From JBAZJI01 sp964596325 (GTDB lineage Bacteria > Patescibacteriota > Minisyncoccia > Minisyncoccales > JAGOPM01), in assembly GCA_964596325.1 (NCBI GenBank), contig CAZQSQ010000004.1:1-64000 (forward strand): a stretch of DNA of 64,000 bases, read 5' to 3'. Numbering within the stretch: the stretch's first letter is position 1; each line of letters opens with the position of its first letter. The notes beneath the pieces are model-generated. The model was not told where the DNA came from. It ran no database searches and saw only the letters and a list, made by a program, of their open reading frames with translations. This document shows, piece after piece, positions 56,027 through 64,000 of the stretch. The position numbers were made by a program, and so were the translations under genes.

Positions 56027-56225
56027 ATATGTCGTCGTCGTGGTCGTTACTATCCTCTTCCTCAGCTTCCTTCTCTTCCACTTCTTCAGAACCTTCTCCA
56101 AAATCTTCCTCAATATCTAAATCCTCCCCATCTTCTTCTGAGCCATATTCTGTGTCATCATCTTCTTCATTGGTCATATCCCCCCAGAAAGAGTATATTT
56201 TATTTTCTTCTTCTTGGAAAAACAT
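56025..56225 (-). CDS. Very acidic small protein
   Basis: 66 residues, more than half of them Asp or Glu (NEEDDDTEYGSEEDGEDLDI and so on), with a short aromatic head (MFFQEEENKIYSFWGDM). It must be unfolded alone and may bind basic proteins or metal. The plus-strand frame over the same bases is Ser-only and is judged to be a shadow. It lies downstream of ruvC on the same strand. Unknown function; moderate confidence that it is expressed. Confidence 0.55.
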   Translation of the reverse strand: MFFQEEENKIYSFWGDMTNEEDDDTEYGSEEDGEDLDIEEDFGEGSEEVEEKEAEEEDSNDHDDDI

Positions 56226-56300
56226 ATTTTTATGTATGCAAAAATATTATTTACTTATTTTTGTTATTCTTATGGGATTATAGAAATTCTAAAAGCGCTG

Positions 56301-56813
56301 TCAAGTGTTTTTTAACAGCTTCTTGAGGTTGTAAGCATTAGCCAGGCAAATCGCCGCGCATAAGGCATCGGCCGCATCATCGGGGGAGGGTATGGATTTT
56401 AAGCCTAAAGCTAATTGAGCCATCCTCTGAATTTGCTTTTTATTAGCCCGCCCATAGCCAGTTAGGGCCATTTTGACTTGGTTAGGGGTAAATTCCTCGT
56501 AAGCAATATTATAATTGGCGCAAGCTAAAAGGGTCATGCCACGGGCTTGAGCTACCGTCATAGCGGTTTTGGCATTATTTTGAAAAAAAAGTTTTTCCAC
56601 GGAGATAGCGTCCGGTTTATGTTTTTTTATTAAGTAAACCAACCCTTCATAAATTTCCTTTAAGCGTAAAGCGTGGTCGGTTTTAGCCGAAGTTAAAATT
56701 ACGCCACAATCAATGTAGCGTATTTTTTTAGGCGATTTTTTTGTTTGGGGTTCAAATTCGATTAAGCCAAACCCTGTCGTGGCGGTACCCGGGTCAATCC
56801 CAAGGATTAACAT
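56301..56813 (-). CDS. ruvC: Holliday junction resolvase RuvC
   Basis: 170 residues. The RNase H-like fold carries its acidic residues in LGIDPGTATTGFG (Asp7), ISVEKLFFQNN (Glu) and DDAADALCAAICLA (Asp pair). It cuts Holliday junctions resolved with RuvAB. It is 3 bp from yebC, and ruvB follows in the same direction; ruvA is not in the window. Confidence 0.95.
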   Translation of the reverse strand: MLILGIDPGTATTGFGLIEFEPQTKKSPKKIRYIDCGVILTSAKTDHALRLKEIYEGLVYLIKKHKPDAISVEKLFFQNNAKTAMTVAQARGMTLLACANYNIAYEEFTPNQVKMALTGYGRANKKQIQRMAQLALGLKSIPSPDDAADALCAAICLANAYNLKKLLKNT

Positions 56814-56816
56814 ATT

Positions 56817-57536
56817 TTAGAAATTGACATTAGTATAAAGTTCTTGAACGTCATCATTATCATCAAGGGCCTCAAAAAGTTTTTCCAAAGAAGCTTGTTG
56901 CTCTGGGGTAATAGTTTTTTCTTCATTAGCGACCCAAACAATTGAAAATGATTTAACTTTCAATCCGCCAGCCTCCAAAGCCTTACGCACTGTATCAATG
57001 TTTTCTGGGGAGGTATAAATTGTCATGGAGTTTTCTCCAAATTCAATATCATCAGCCCCGGCTTCAATAGCGGTCATTTCCAATTCTTCCTTTTTGGTCA
57101 AATCCGCCTCTATTTCTATCATGCCCTTTTTAGAAAATTGCCATTTTAGGGCGCCTTCACCAACCAGTTTAGCGTCAAATTTAGTAGTAATCCTTTTTAA
57201 CTCTCCTAAGGTGCGGTTTTTATTGTCAGTAATACCTTCAATCAAAATAGCTGCCTCTCCGGGCCCGATCATTTCAAATAAAAACGATTCTAAAATTTCC
57301 GCCTCTTCACCGCCACTGATTTTTTTGATAATGCGCTCAATATTATCCTTAGGCATATTATATTGGCGCGCCTTTTCTATCAGCATTCTCAACTTGGTAT
57401 TATGGTCGGGATTAGGCCCACCCTCCCGGACAGCCACACTAACTTCTCTATTTAATTTAGAAAAAATCTTGCCGCGTTTTGCGTCTTCTAAGCCTTTTTT
57501 ATGTTTTACGGTTGCCCAATGGGAATGACCTGACAT
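56817..57536 (-). CDS. yebC: YebC/PmpR family regulator
   Basis: 239 residues, starting MSGHSHWATVKHKKGLEDAKRGKIFSKL as is typical, with GGPNPDHNTKLR and the C-terminal acidic DDNDDVQELYTNV. The family was described as transcriptional regulators, and some members act as translation factors relieving ribosome stalling (mitochondrial TACO1). It is often linked with ruvC, as here. Confidence 0.95.
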   Translation of the reverse strand: MSGHSHWATVKHKKGLEDAKRGKIFSKLNREVSVAVREGGPNPDHNTKLRMLIEKARQYNMPKDNIERIIKKISGGEEAEILESFLFEMIGPGEAAILIEGITDNKNRTLGELKRITTKFDAKLVGEGALKWQFSKKGMIEIEADLTKKEELEMTAIEAGADDIEFGENSMTIYTSPENIDTVRKALEAGGLKVKSFSIVWVANEEKTITPEQQASLEKLFEALDDNDDVQELYTNVNF

Positions 57537-57587
57537 GGTATTAATAAATAATTTTCAAAATAGTTATTACAAGAAAATCGATTTTTG

Positions 57588-58598
57588 TCAAACTAAAGTT
57601 GAGCCGATTTTTTTCATTTTTAGGTATTCATAAGCTAGGCTTGTAACCTTTCTGCCCCTAGCGGTTCTTTCCAAGAATCCTAATTGCAATAAATAAGGCT
57701 CATAAATATCAATAATGCAATCCTCATCCTCGATAGTGGCGGCGGCTAAAGTTTTTAAGCCAACTGGACCGCCATCAAAAGCTTTAATGATAGTGGTGAG
57801 GATCTTTCGGTCCTCCGGCCCTAAACCGCGCGAATCTATTTCCATAAAATCAAAAACTTCTTTTACGGTTTGCGGCTCAATAATATCCAGATTGTTAACT
57901 TGGGCAAAATCTCGAACTCTTTTGAGTAAATGGTTGGCAATCCTCGGGGTAGCTCGGGAGCTTTGGGCAATAAGTTGGGCGGCTTGAGCGGTGATGGCAA
58001 TGTTAAGTATTTGGGCGGATTTTAGAATTATTTCCAATAATTCCTGCTCCGTATAGGGGTTTAATTGAAAAGTGGCTCCAAATCTTGAACGCAAAGGGGA
58101 GGAGAGATTGGCAATGCGGGTGGTTGCGGCAATGAGGGTAAATTTTGGAAGATTAATCTCCATATTTTGTGCCATTGGCCCACTGCCTACTATCAAATCA
58201 AGCTTAAAATCCTCCATAGCAGGATAAATTAATTCTTCACAGATAGTATTAAGCCTATGGATTTCATCAATGAATAAAACATCCCCCTCGCTTAAATTGC
58301 TTAAAATGCTGGCCAAGTCTCCGCTTTTACGCAGTGCTGGCCCGGAAGTCACATGGATATTGACATCGCGTTGTTTTGCGATAATATAGGAGAGCGTAGT
58401 TTTGCCTAGGCCGGGATTGCCATAAAGGAGGATGTGGTCCAAAGCTTCAGATCTCTTCTTAGAGGCCCCTATCATTATTTGTAGGGTTTTTTTAACCTTT
58501 TCTTGGCCAATATAATCACTCCAATTTTTCGGTCTTAATTGGTTATCAAGAGCAGGGAGGGCTGATATGTGGTTTTGGGTATTACTATTGACAAACAT
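57588..58598 (-). CDS. ruvB: Holliday junction helicase RuvB
   Basis: 336 residues. LRPKNWSDYIGQEKVK at the start, Walker A GNPGLGKT (Lys66), Walker B VLFIDEIHRL, the sensor AATTRIANLSSPLRSRFG and a C-terminal winged helix (LGFLERTARGRKVTSLAYEYL). It drives branch migration with RuvA. Its 5' end overlaps the promoter of the divergent small RNA. Confidence 0.96.
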   Translation of the reverse strand: MFVNSNTQNHISALPALDNQLRPKNWSDYIGQEKVKKTLQIMIGASKKRSEALDHILLYGNPGLGKTTLSYIIAKQRDVNIHVTSGPALRKSGDLASILSNLSEGDVLFIDEIHRLNTICEELIYPAMEDFKLDLIVGSGPMAQNMEINLPKFTLIAATTRIANLSSPLRSRFGATFQLNPYTEQELLEIILKSAQILNIAITAQAAQLIAQSSRATPRIANHLLKRVRDFAQVNNLDIIEPQTVKEVFDFMEIDSRGLGPEDRKILTTIIKAFDGGPVGLKTLAAATIEDEDCIIDIYEPYLLQLGFLERTARGRKVTSLAYEYLKMKKIGSTLV

Positions 58599-58616
58599 TA
58601 TAATATAGGTTATAGT
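58588..58616 (+). promoter_or_regulatory. Promoter of the 6S-like RNA
   Basis: TTGACA, a 17-bp spacer and TATAGT, on the strand opposite to ruvB and pilB; no protein gene follows. Confidence 0.8.
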
Positions 58617-58622
58617 ATGTCA

Positions 58623-58780
58623 GCAGCAAGAGAAGTGCGAAAAGTGGCTCTTGAGCTGGGGAAATAGGGATTATTCTTAGAAATGGACGTTTTGGCTTCG
58701 GCTGGAGCGCTCCTCGGAATAATTTCGAACTTTGAGCTTCAAGCTAAAGTAAATCCCCCCAGCTCAAGGGCTGTTTTTTT
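58623..58780 (+). ncRNA. ssrS: 6S-like small RNA
   Basis: About 158 nt from the predicted start to a seven-T run. A 15-bp closing stem pairs 58647-58661 (GCTCTTGAGCTGGGG) with 58757-58771. An inner stem pairs 58669-58676 with 58717-58724, topped by a hairpin around TTCG. Between them lies an asymmetric bubble whose 3' strand forms its own small hairpin (ACTTT...AAAGT, 58729-58750). A closing stem, a central bubble with a hairpin in the 3' strand and an upper stem are the layout of 6S RNA, which mimics an open promoter for RNA polymerase. The sequence shows no tmRNA, SRP or RNase P motif. The assignment to 6S rests on shape alone. Confidence 0.6.
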
Positions 58781-60077
58781 ATTGTCCCACAACTCTTTGC
58801 ACTTCCTCTAAAGAGGTTATACCTTCTATAACTTTTAAGATCCCGTCTTGGCGCATAGTTACTAAGCCTTTGTCTTGCGCCATTTTTTTAATTTTAATTG
58901 TAGAATTTTCCTTGACGATACAATCCTTCATTTCATTATCCAAGAAAAACATTTCATAAAGCCCGATACGGCCAACATATCCCGTGTTATTGCATTTTGG
59001 GCAGCCTACGGGGTGAGGGAGCTTTAATTCTTTGTTGAAATTTTTCGGTTCAATGTTGTGAGGTAATCCTTTTATCTCTTCCTTGAGTGCATCGTATTCT
59101 TGGGCGGAGATTTTTTGTTTTTTGGCGCAAGCTGGGCAGATTTTTCTCGCCAAGCGTTGGGCCACAACCAAATTAAGCGCTGGGGCGATGTTTTGCGGTA
59201 AGGCTCCTAAAGCCATAAGACGATTAATGGCGCCAACAGAATCATTAGTGTGTAGGGTAGCTAAAACCAAATGCCCGGTCAGGGCAGCTTGAATAGCTGT
59301 CTGGCAAGTTTCGTTGTCGCGGATTTCCCCAACCAAGATAACATCAGGGTCTTGTCGAACAATAGCCTTTAAGCCTTCGGCAAAAGAATAACCCTTTTCC
59401 AAATCTATCTGGGTTTGGGTAATATCCTCCAGGCGGTATTCGATCGGGTCTTCAATAGTGATTATTTTGACCGTGGGATCTTGGAGACGCTTCAAGATTG
59501 CATAAAGCGTGGTAGTTTTGCCCGAACCAGTTGGACCAGTGACTAAAATCAACCCATTAGGTTGGGCAATAGCCTTTTCGAAATTTTTCAAAATATCCGG
59601 GCGGATGCCCAAGTCGGTTAAATCAAGAATATTTTCAGAATTTAATATCCTAATAACAATAGAGTCTCCATAATTGGAGGGGATAAGAGAGACGCGGGCT
59701 TCAATCTGTTTTTTTCCGATGCTTATGGCGAAGCGTCCATCTTGGGGCTTATTAATTACATTGAATTTAATGCCGGAAAGAAGTTTGATGCGGGAATAAA
59801 TAGTTTTGGCCACCTCAGGGTTTATTTGGGCCGCGTCTTGAAGTAGGCCATCCACCCGAAAACGGATTTTAGAATCGGATTCTTCGGGCTCGATATGAAT
59901 GTCGGAGGCGCGCAAAGCAATAGCTGTGGCTAAAAGCGAGGCCAACAAAAGGGTGATATCGTGGCCTTTTTCCGCTTCAAAAAAATTCTTAAAATCACCA
60001 ATGCTGCTGATGACAGAAGAGAGCCGGTTAAAATAATTCTCTTCTATAATAAACTCTTCGGTGATTTTTGAATTCAT
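58779..60077 (-). CDS. pilB: PilB/GspE-type secretion ATPase
   Basis: 432 residues. N2 domain motif ASDIHIEP, Walker A GPTGSGKTTTLYA, the Asp box ITIEDPIEY, Walker B DVILVGEIRD, the His box TGHLVLATLHTND and a four-Cys zinc site (CPAC ... CPKCNNTGYVGR). It powers type IV pilus extension or type II-like secretion. The usual N1 domain is missing (family about 560 residues). No pilin or PilC gene is adjacent. It overlaps the upstream DHH-like gene by 4 bp. Its stop codon overlaps the T run of the small RNA. Confidence 0.95.
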   Translation of the reverse strand: MNSKITEEFIIEENYFNRLSSVISSIGDFKNFFEAEKGHDITLLLASLLATAIALRASDIHIEPEESDSKIRFRVDGLLQDAAQINPEVAKTIYSRIKLLSGIKFNVINKPQDGRFAISIGKKQIEARVSLIPSNYGDSIVIRILNSENILDLTDLGIRPDILKNFEKAIAQPNGLILVTGPTGSGKTTTLYAILKRLQDPTVKIITIEDPIEYRLEDITQTQIDLEKGYSFAEGLKAIVRQDPDVILVGEIRDNETCQTAIQAALTGHLVLATLHTNDSVGAINRLMALGALPQNIAPALNLVVAQRLARKICPACAKKQKISAQEYDALKEEIKGLPHNIEPKNFNKELKLPHPVGCPKCNNTGYVGRIGLYEMFFLDNEMKDCIVKENSTIKIKKMAQDKGLVTMRQDGILKVIEGITSLEEVQRVVGQ

Positions 60078-61162
60078 AATATATTGATAATTATTGTTTT
60101 AGCTTGGTTTTCGTCTTTGTCGCTTACACTGCAAAGCAAGACATTTCCCTTAGTCTCTCCGCCCAAAATTTGCCACGCATTTCTGATTTTTTCCGGGTTT
60201 TGGAAATAGAGAAGTATATCGAAGCTGTCTTTATTATTAGGTTTTTGCCACATTATGGCAAATCCCGGAAAATTAAACCTAGGATTTTGTTTGATTAAAG
60301 CTGCCACTTCAGCCACATTTTTTGCGCTTGAGCCAGTTGCCAAAAAGTCTTCCGCGCTTATATAAAATAAAGGAATATTTGATTTTAGGTCAATTTCCAT
60401 GCTTTGCATTGCCCGAGCCACAAATCTTGCCCTCTGGCCATGCCCCTCCGCTTGGGCCAAATTGGCAAAAGCTGGTTTAAGGGCGGGCTCTTCCTCTGGG
60501 CTGGGGGAATTTTTTTTCCCAGCCAAAAATTCCAATATCTCCAGTAACTTTTCTTGGCTGCCACCTTTTTGGGCAAAAGAAACCGCACTCTCTTTTAAGA
60601 GATTAATAGCTTTTTCATCGAGTAAAGTTTTATCTAAAAAGGAAGCAATAATGATTTGGGCCAAAGGGTTGTCTTTAAGGATGTTAACCTGCCCAAAGGT
60701 TTCGGCTTCCAGATTATTATTAATATTAATAATGGGTTTCTCGTAAAAAAGTTTGAAATTATCTTCGGCAAAATCCTCCAAGGTGGCCAAATTATCAACC
60801 CCGATTGTGATTAATAAATCAAACTCCGGCGGTTGGATTTCATTGGCCAAGGAGATATCTTCGGGAGAAATCGAACCGTTTTTATAATCAATAAAAATAT
60901 TGAGCTTATCCCTGTCTTTTTCGTAGTATATTTGGGAAATGTCGCGTCCGTTGGTATTAATAGTCAGGTGCGCCTTGCATTCCGAGGATTCCAAGGGTGG
61001 CAGGATATTTTCCTTTACGATATTTGCATTCTTACCCATATTATTTAGAATATGGGCAAGCGCTAAGGCCGCATTAAAGCTTTCCGGCTCATTAGGGTTG
61101 GCCGGAATGATTAGGATAGTCTCTGAGCGCGAGATGAGGTTTTTTATCCTCTCCTCCTGCAT
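60074..61162 (-). CDS. Degenerate DHH-family phosphoesterase-like protein
   Basis: 362 residues. The order of elements follows NrnA-type DHH phosphoesterases: ILIIPANPNEPESFNAALALAHILNNMG in place of the usual HxxPDxDAxGSxLAL motif, DLLITIGVDNLATL in place of DxxDxxR, and PIININNNLEAETFGQVNIL in place of PVIxIDHHxxxxxFG. All metal-binding Asp/His residues are replaced (DHH reads NNN), so this is probably a binding or structural pseudo-enzyme. The C-terminal half has a DHHA1-like layout (FNFPGFAIMWQKPNNKDSF). It forms an operon with pilB. Confidence 0.7.
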   Translation of the reverse strand: MQEERIKNLISRSETILIIPANPNEPESFNAALALAHILNNMGKNANIVKENILPPLESSECKAHLTINTNGRDISQIYYEKDRDKLNIFIDYKNGSISPEDISLANEIQPPEFDLLITIGVDNLATLEDFAEDNFKLFYEKPIININNNLEAETFGQVNILKDNPLAQIIIASFLDKTLLDEKAINLLKESAVSFAQKGGSQEKLLEILEFLAGKKNSPSPEEEPALKPAFANLAQAEGHGQRARFVARAMQSMEIDLKSNIPLFYISAEDFLATGSSAKNVAEVAALIKQNPRFNFPGFAIMWQKPNNKDSFDILLYFQNPEKIRNAWQILGGETKGNVLLCSVSDKDENQAKTIIINIL

Positions 61163-61178
61163 AAATCCCTGAAATTAT

Positions 61179-61658
61179 ATGGTAAAAAAGGCCAAAAGTC
61201 AATTAAAGGAAAAAAAGGAATTTTCCTCCAAATCCTTAACCCAGACTCGAAAAATAGCTGAGCGGCTGTTAAGAGAGATAATGCAAGATAAGCCGAAGGC
61301 CGGTGCATCTTGCTTAGCTCTTTTTGGGGATTTGGGTAGCGGAAAGACTACTTTTACTAAAAGTTTAGCTAAAAAATTAGGGATAAAACAAAATATAAAT
61401 AGCCCGACTTTTGTAATTTTCCGAAAATATCCAATTCCTATCAAAAAGGGCTTTTCTCATTTTTTCCATTTTGACTGTTATCGGTTAAAAACGGCCCAAG
61501 AGGCGGAGGCTTTGGGGTTTTCCGAGATAATTTCCAATCCAAGTAATTTTGTGGTTTTGGAATGGCCGGAAAATATCCAGTCATTATTGCCATCCTCCTG
61601 CCGGCAAGCCTTTTTTGAATATATTGATCCTAAAACAAGAAAGATTACCATTCATTAA
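61179..61658 (+). CDS. tsaE: tRNA threonylcarbamoyladenosine protein TsaE
   Basis: 159 residues. Walker A GDLGSGKTTFTKSLA, NSPTFVIFRKY, HFDCYRLK and the C-terminal VVLEWPENI match TsaE, the ATPase of the t6A37 modification complex with TsaB and TsaD. An N-terminal 25-residue Lys-rich extension is present. It is 1 bp from the next gene. Confidence 0.93.
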   Translation: MVKKAKSQLKEKKEFSSKSLTQTRKIAERLLREIMQDKPKAGASCLALFGDLGSGKTTFTKSLAKKLGIKQNINSPTFVIFRKYPIPIKKGFSHFFHFDCYRLKTAQEAEALGFSEIISNPSNFVVLEWPENIQSLLPSSCRQAFFEYIDPKTRKITIH

Positions 61659-61659
61659 A

Positions 61660-62535
61660 ATGAAATCCGATCGTCTAATAATTTTAGATTCCAATTCTTT
61701 GGTGCACAGGAGCTATCACGCCTTGCCGCCCCTAACCTTGAGCAATGGGGAAGCGGTACAGGCGGTTTATGGTTTTATGGCAATGTTTTTGAAGGCGATT
61801 AAGGATTTAGACCCGCAATACGTTTTGGCTTGTTTTGATGTGGCGGGCAAAAATTTTCGCCACGAGGTTTATCAAGAATACAAAGCGCATCGGGCCAAAG
61901 CGCCAGATGATTTGTATTCCCAAATTCCCCACGTTCAAAAAATTTTGAAAGTATTTGGTGTGCCCATTATGGGAGTCTCGGGTTTTGAGGCAGACGATCT
62001 GATTGCCACACTGGCCGTGCAGGCGCAAGGGCAGGGGTGCGAAGTTTATATTGTCAGCGGGGACTTAGACAATACCCAATCAGTAAATGATAAAATAAAA
62101 GTTTACGGCTTGGGCGGCAAGGGCATTAAAGACACTTTGATTTATGATGCGCTAAAAGTTCGGGAGAGGTTTGGCGTTAATCCCGATCAAGTTGTCGATT
62201 ATAAGGCAATAGCCGGGGATGCTTCGGATAATATCCCCGGCGGTAAGGGCCTTGGCCCCAAGTTTGCCCAAGAGCTATTGGCGCAATATAAAGGCATTAA
62301 GGAGATATTTGCTTTAATTGAAAGCGGCGAGGCCTGGGATTTGAATCAAAAAACCAAAGATTTGCTACTCAAAAATAAAAGTTTAATCGAGCTTTCTTAT
62401 AAGCTGGCAGCTGCGCGGCTCGATGCGCCCGTTACCTTCAAAAAAGAAGAGTGCATCTGGGGGAAATTTGAAAAGGCTAAAGTTGAAGCAATATTTAAGG
62501 AGTATAAGTTTTTTAGCTTAATTAACAGGCTTTAA
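61660..62535 (+). CDS. Free-standing 5'-3' exonuclease (PolA N-domain type)
   Basis: 291 residues from the ATG at 61660 (the open frame upstream overlaps tsaE and is not homologous). FEN/5'-3' exonuclease motifs: LIILDSNSLVHRSYHAL, YVLACFDVAGKNFRHE, GFEADDLIATLA, SGDLDNTQSV and the helix-hairpin-helix IAGDASDNIPGGKGLG. It removes RNA primers and flaps. The polymerase domain normally fused in DNA polymerase I is absent here and may be encoded elsewhere. Confidence 0.9.
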   Translation: MKSDRLIILDSNSLVHRSYHALPPLTLSNGEAVQAVYGFMAMFLKAIKDLDPQYVLACFDVAGKNFRHEVYQEYKAHRAKAPDDLYSQIPHVQKILKVFGVPIMGVSGFEADDLIATLAVQAQGQGCEVYIVSGDLDNTQSVNDKIKVYGLGGKGIKDTLIYDALKVRERFGVNPDQVVDYKAIAGDASDNIPGGKGLGPKFAQELLAQYKGIKEIFALIESGEAWDLNQKTKDLLLKNKSLIELSYKLAAARLDAPVTFKKEECIWGKFEKAKVEAIFKEYKFFSLINRL

Positions 62536-62581
62536 TGGTGCCAAGGGCGATAACTTATGGTAAGATTCAATCGACCACACA

Positions 62582-63912
62582 ATGCAGGTCGATTTTGAAT
62601 TAATTAATAAGTTGATAATTGGCGTTATCAATTTAGCCGGGCTCACGCTGGCGCTGGCTGTTTTTCTTTCTAATAAGAAAGAGAAAAAAAATATAGTATT
62701 CTTTTGGTGGGTAGTATCTCTTTTGCTTTGGATTGATGCGGACTTTGCTTCAGGCTTTGGCAGATATATTTTTCCTCCGGAGAATGCGGCCTTTTATTCC
62801 TTATGGGCCGGAAGAATTTGTTGGTTTTTTGTTTCAATATTTTTTATTGCGACATATTATTTCATTTCATATTTTCCCAAAGAGGGTAAGCGCAATAAGA
62901 TAGTAGATTGGTTTTATACTATAAGCTGGCTGATTTGGTTGGCAATTTCCTTAACCCCGTTAATAGTATCGGAAGTTGATATTTCTGGGCGGTTTTCCGT
63001 GCAAAAAGGCGGAATTCTTCAGATCCCGGTTTTGATTTGGGCCGCCGCTTCTTTGATATACTACTATTATGTTTTATTCAAAAAGTACCCGGAACTAGAG
63101 CGGCAAGATAAACTCAAAGTCCAATATTTTTTAATCGGCTCCGCTATCTTCGGTACGGCCGCGACAGTTTTTAATATTATCCTTCCGATTGTGGCTGGGG
63201 GTAATTATCAGAATGCTTATTATATTTATGGCGAGTATTCCAGTATTTTTTTATTGGGATTCACGGCTTTTGCCATAATCAAACAACAGCTGTTCGGTAT
63301 CAAGGTTATTTTGACCCAAGCTTTAGTGGTGGCCATCGGGCTTATTCTTTTTTTGGTGCCGTTTTTAATCAGTGAAACCGGGTGGCTAAAAATTTTGCTT
63401 TGGGCGGTATTTTTCGCCTACTGCATAATTGCTTNNNNNNNNNNNNNNNNNNNNNNNNNNNNNNNNNNNNNNNNNNNNNNNNNNNNNNNNNNNNNNNNNN
63501 NNNNNNNNNNNNNNNNNNNNNNNNNNNNNNNNNNGGGTGGCTAAAAATTTTGCTTTGGGCGGTATTTTTCGCCTACTGCATAATTGCTTACACCTTGATT
63601 CGGAGTATGTCTTTTGAATATTTACAGCGCGCTCTTTTGCAAGACGAAGTTAAAGCCCAAGTGGCGGAATTGGAAAAAGCCAAAAAGACCCTTGAGGACG
63701 CCAAGGTAGTTTTAGAAATCAGGGTTAAGGCGCGCACACGCGAACTGGAGGAATTGACTAATAGTCTCGACCAGCAAGTGAAAAATAGAACCCAGGAGCT
63801 GCAAAAAAAGATAGAAGAACTGGAGCGTGCCAACAAGTTAATGGTTGGCCGGGAAGTGCGGATGTTGGAAATCAAAAAAGAGCTGGATAAATTAAAGTCG
63901 AAAGAGACTTAA
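62582..63912 (+). CDS. Multi-TM sensor-like protein with coiled coil, interrupted by an N gap
   Basis: About eight membrane helices (for example FWWVVSLLLWIDADFASG, WFFVSIFFIATYYFISYF) resemble the N-terminal 7TM input modules of histidine kinases. A long coiled coil follows (EVKAQVAELEKAKKTLEDAK, RTRELEELTNSLDQQVKNRT), with no kinase core before the stop. The 100 N (63435-63534) are flanked by the same 55 bases (63380-63434 and 63535-63589). If the duplicate and the N are removed, the two frames join exactly into one 391-residue protein. It may signal to the next gene product. Confidence 0.8.
63435..63534. other. Assembly gap of 100 N, probably spurious
   Basis: The 55 bases left of the gap are repeated exactly right of it, as expected from two contigs that overlap but were scaffolded with a fixed gap. 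Confidence 0.95.
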
Positions 63913-63914
63913 AA

Positions 63915-64000
63915 ATGCCCTCAAGTCTTAGATACAAATTATTGGTATTTTTAATCGGCTTTGTCTTGGTGGCGGTCCTAGCCCAAGTGGCGGCCGGGGT
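63915..64000 (+). CDS. Partial CDS, start of a membrane protein
   Basis: An ATG 2 bp after the preceding stop opens MPSSLRYKLLVFLIGFVLVAVLAQVAAG, a short basic head and one hydrophobic segment, and runs off the window. In this context it could be the signal-transducing partner, such as a membrane histidine kinase or a HAMP protein, but the visible part is too short to say. Confidence 0.55.
   Translation, partial: MPSSLRYKLLVFLIGFVLVAVLAQVAAG

Noticed and set aside
56017..56283. Plus-strand serine-rich frame
   Set aside because: It is the antisense shadow of the acidic protein and overlaps the shared terminator.
58623..58780. Small RNA as SRP RNA, tmRNA or RNase P RNA
   Set aside because: The SRP apical loop, a tRNA-like end with tag frame, and the RNase P conserved cores are all absent.
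63382..63912. Separate gene starting before the N gap
   Set aside because: It arises from the duplicated 55 bases; the joined sequence gives one continuous gene.

Overview
The window reads as a piece of a Patescibacteria (Candidate Phyla Radiation) chromosome, most like a Parcubacteria-type lineage; this is inferred from gene content and style, not from a search. The signs are densely packed genes with many 4 to 10 nt overlaps, core genes without Shine-Dalgarno sites and some with a -10 box immediately before the start codon, a VirB4/PrgI/VirB6-type secretion cluster with pilin-like membrane proteins, LysM-M23 and NYN proteins, and single small proteins of unknown function. The genetic code is the standard bacterial one, with TGA used as stop (PrgI and VirB4 genes). 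One 100-base N run (63435-63534) is flanked by identical 55-bp sequence and is almost certainly a scaffolding artefact.

Layout. (1) 1-8.9 kb, minus strand: two tandem secreted beta-propeller paralogues, then a compact [FeFe]-hydrogenase operon (hypothetical protein, NuoF-like flavoprotein, transglutaminase-like/TPR protein, hydrogenase). (2) 9-27 kb, mostly plus strand: small transcription units, most with a recognisable sigma70-type promoter, a strong AAGGAGG site and a hairpin terminator. They encode an inositol-phosphatase-like protein, a Nudix-like protein, a NadR-like P-loop kinase with a ROK kinase, an SDR oxidoreductase, an HMA-domain protein, many membrane or unknown proteins and a 1054-residue secreted protein. 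The cca gene lies among them on the minus strand, with tRNA-Pro(CGG), tRNA-Arg(TCG) and tRNA-Arg(CCG). (3) 27.0-28.3 kb: a VirB2-like protein, tRNA-Lys(CTT) and an array of palindromic repeats. (4) 28.3-38 kb: rpsO, a NYN protein, pnp, a large coiled-coil protein, a DksA/TraR-type zinc protein, comM, a LysM-M23 peptidase and ksgA. (5) 38-48.2 kb: the type IV secretion-like operon. (6) 48.2-52.8 kb: the chromosomal origin region jag-yidC-rnpA-rpmH / dnaA / oriC / dnaN. (7) 52.8-64 kb: a class A penicillin-binding protein, tyrS, ruvC-yebC-ruvB, a 6S-like RNA, pilB, a degenerate DHH protein, tsaE, a free-standing 5'-3' exonuclease, and a split-looking membrane/coiled-coil protein followed by a partial membrane protein.

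The most unusual signal is a roughly 60-bp two-hairpin element found in six copies. Five of them sit directly after the tRNA T-loop sequence TTCGATT. One splits a second tRNA-Arg copy exactly inside its T-loop, and four form an array behind tRNA-Lys, flanked by tRNA-Lys-like T-arm fragments. Stem sequences differ between copies but stay complementary, while the ATTA and TTGTATGC blocks are constant. That points to a structure-recognised mobile or recombination element. Other points of interest are the 6S-like RNA between ruvB and pilB, the minimal hydrogenase operon without a NuoE subunit, a pilin-like/C39-peptidase fusion in the secretion operon and a DHH-family protein with its catalytic motif replaced.
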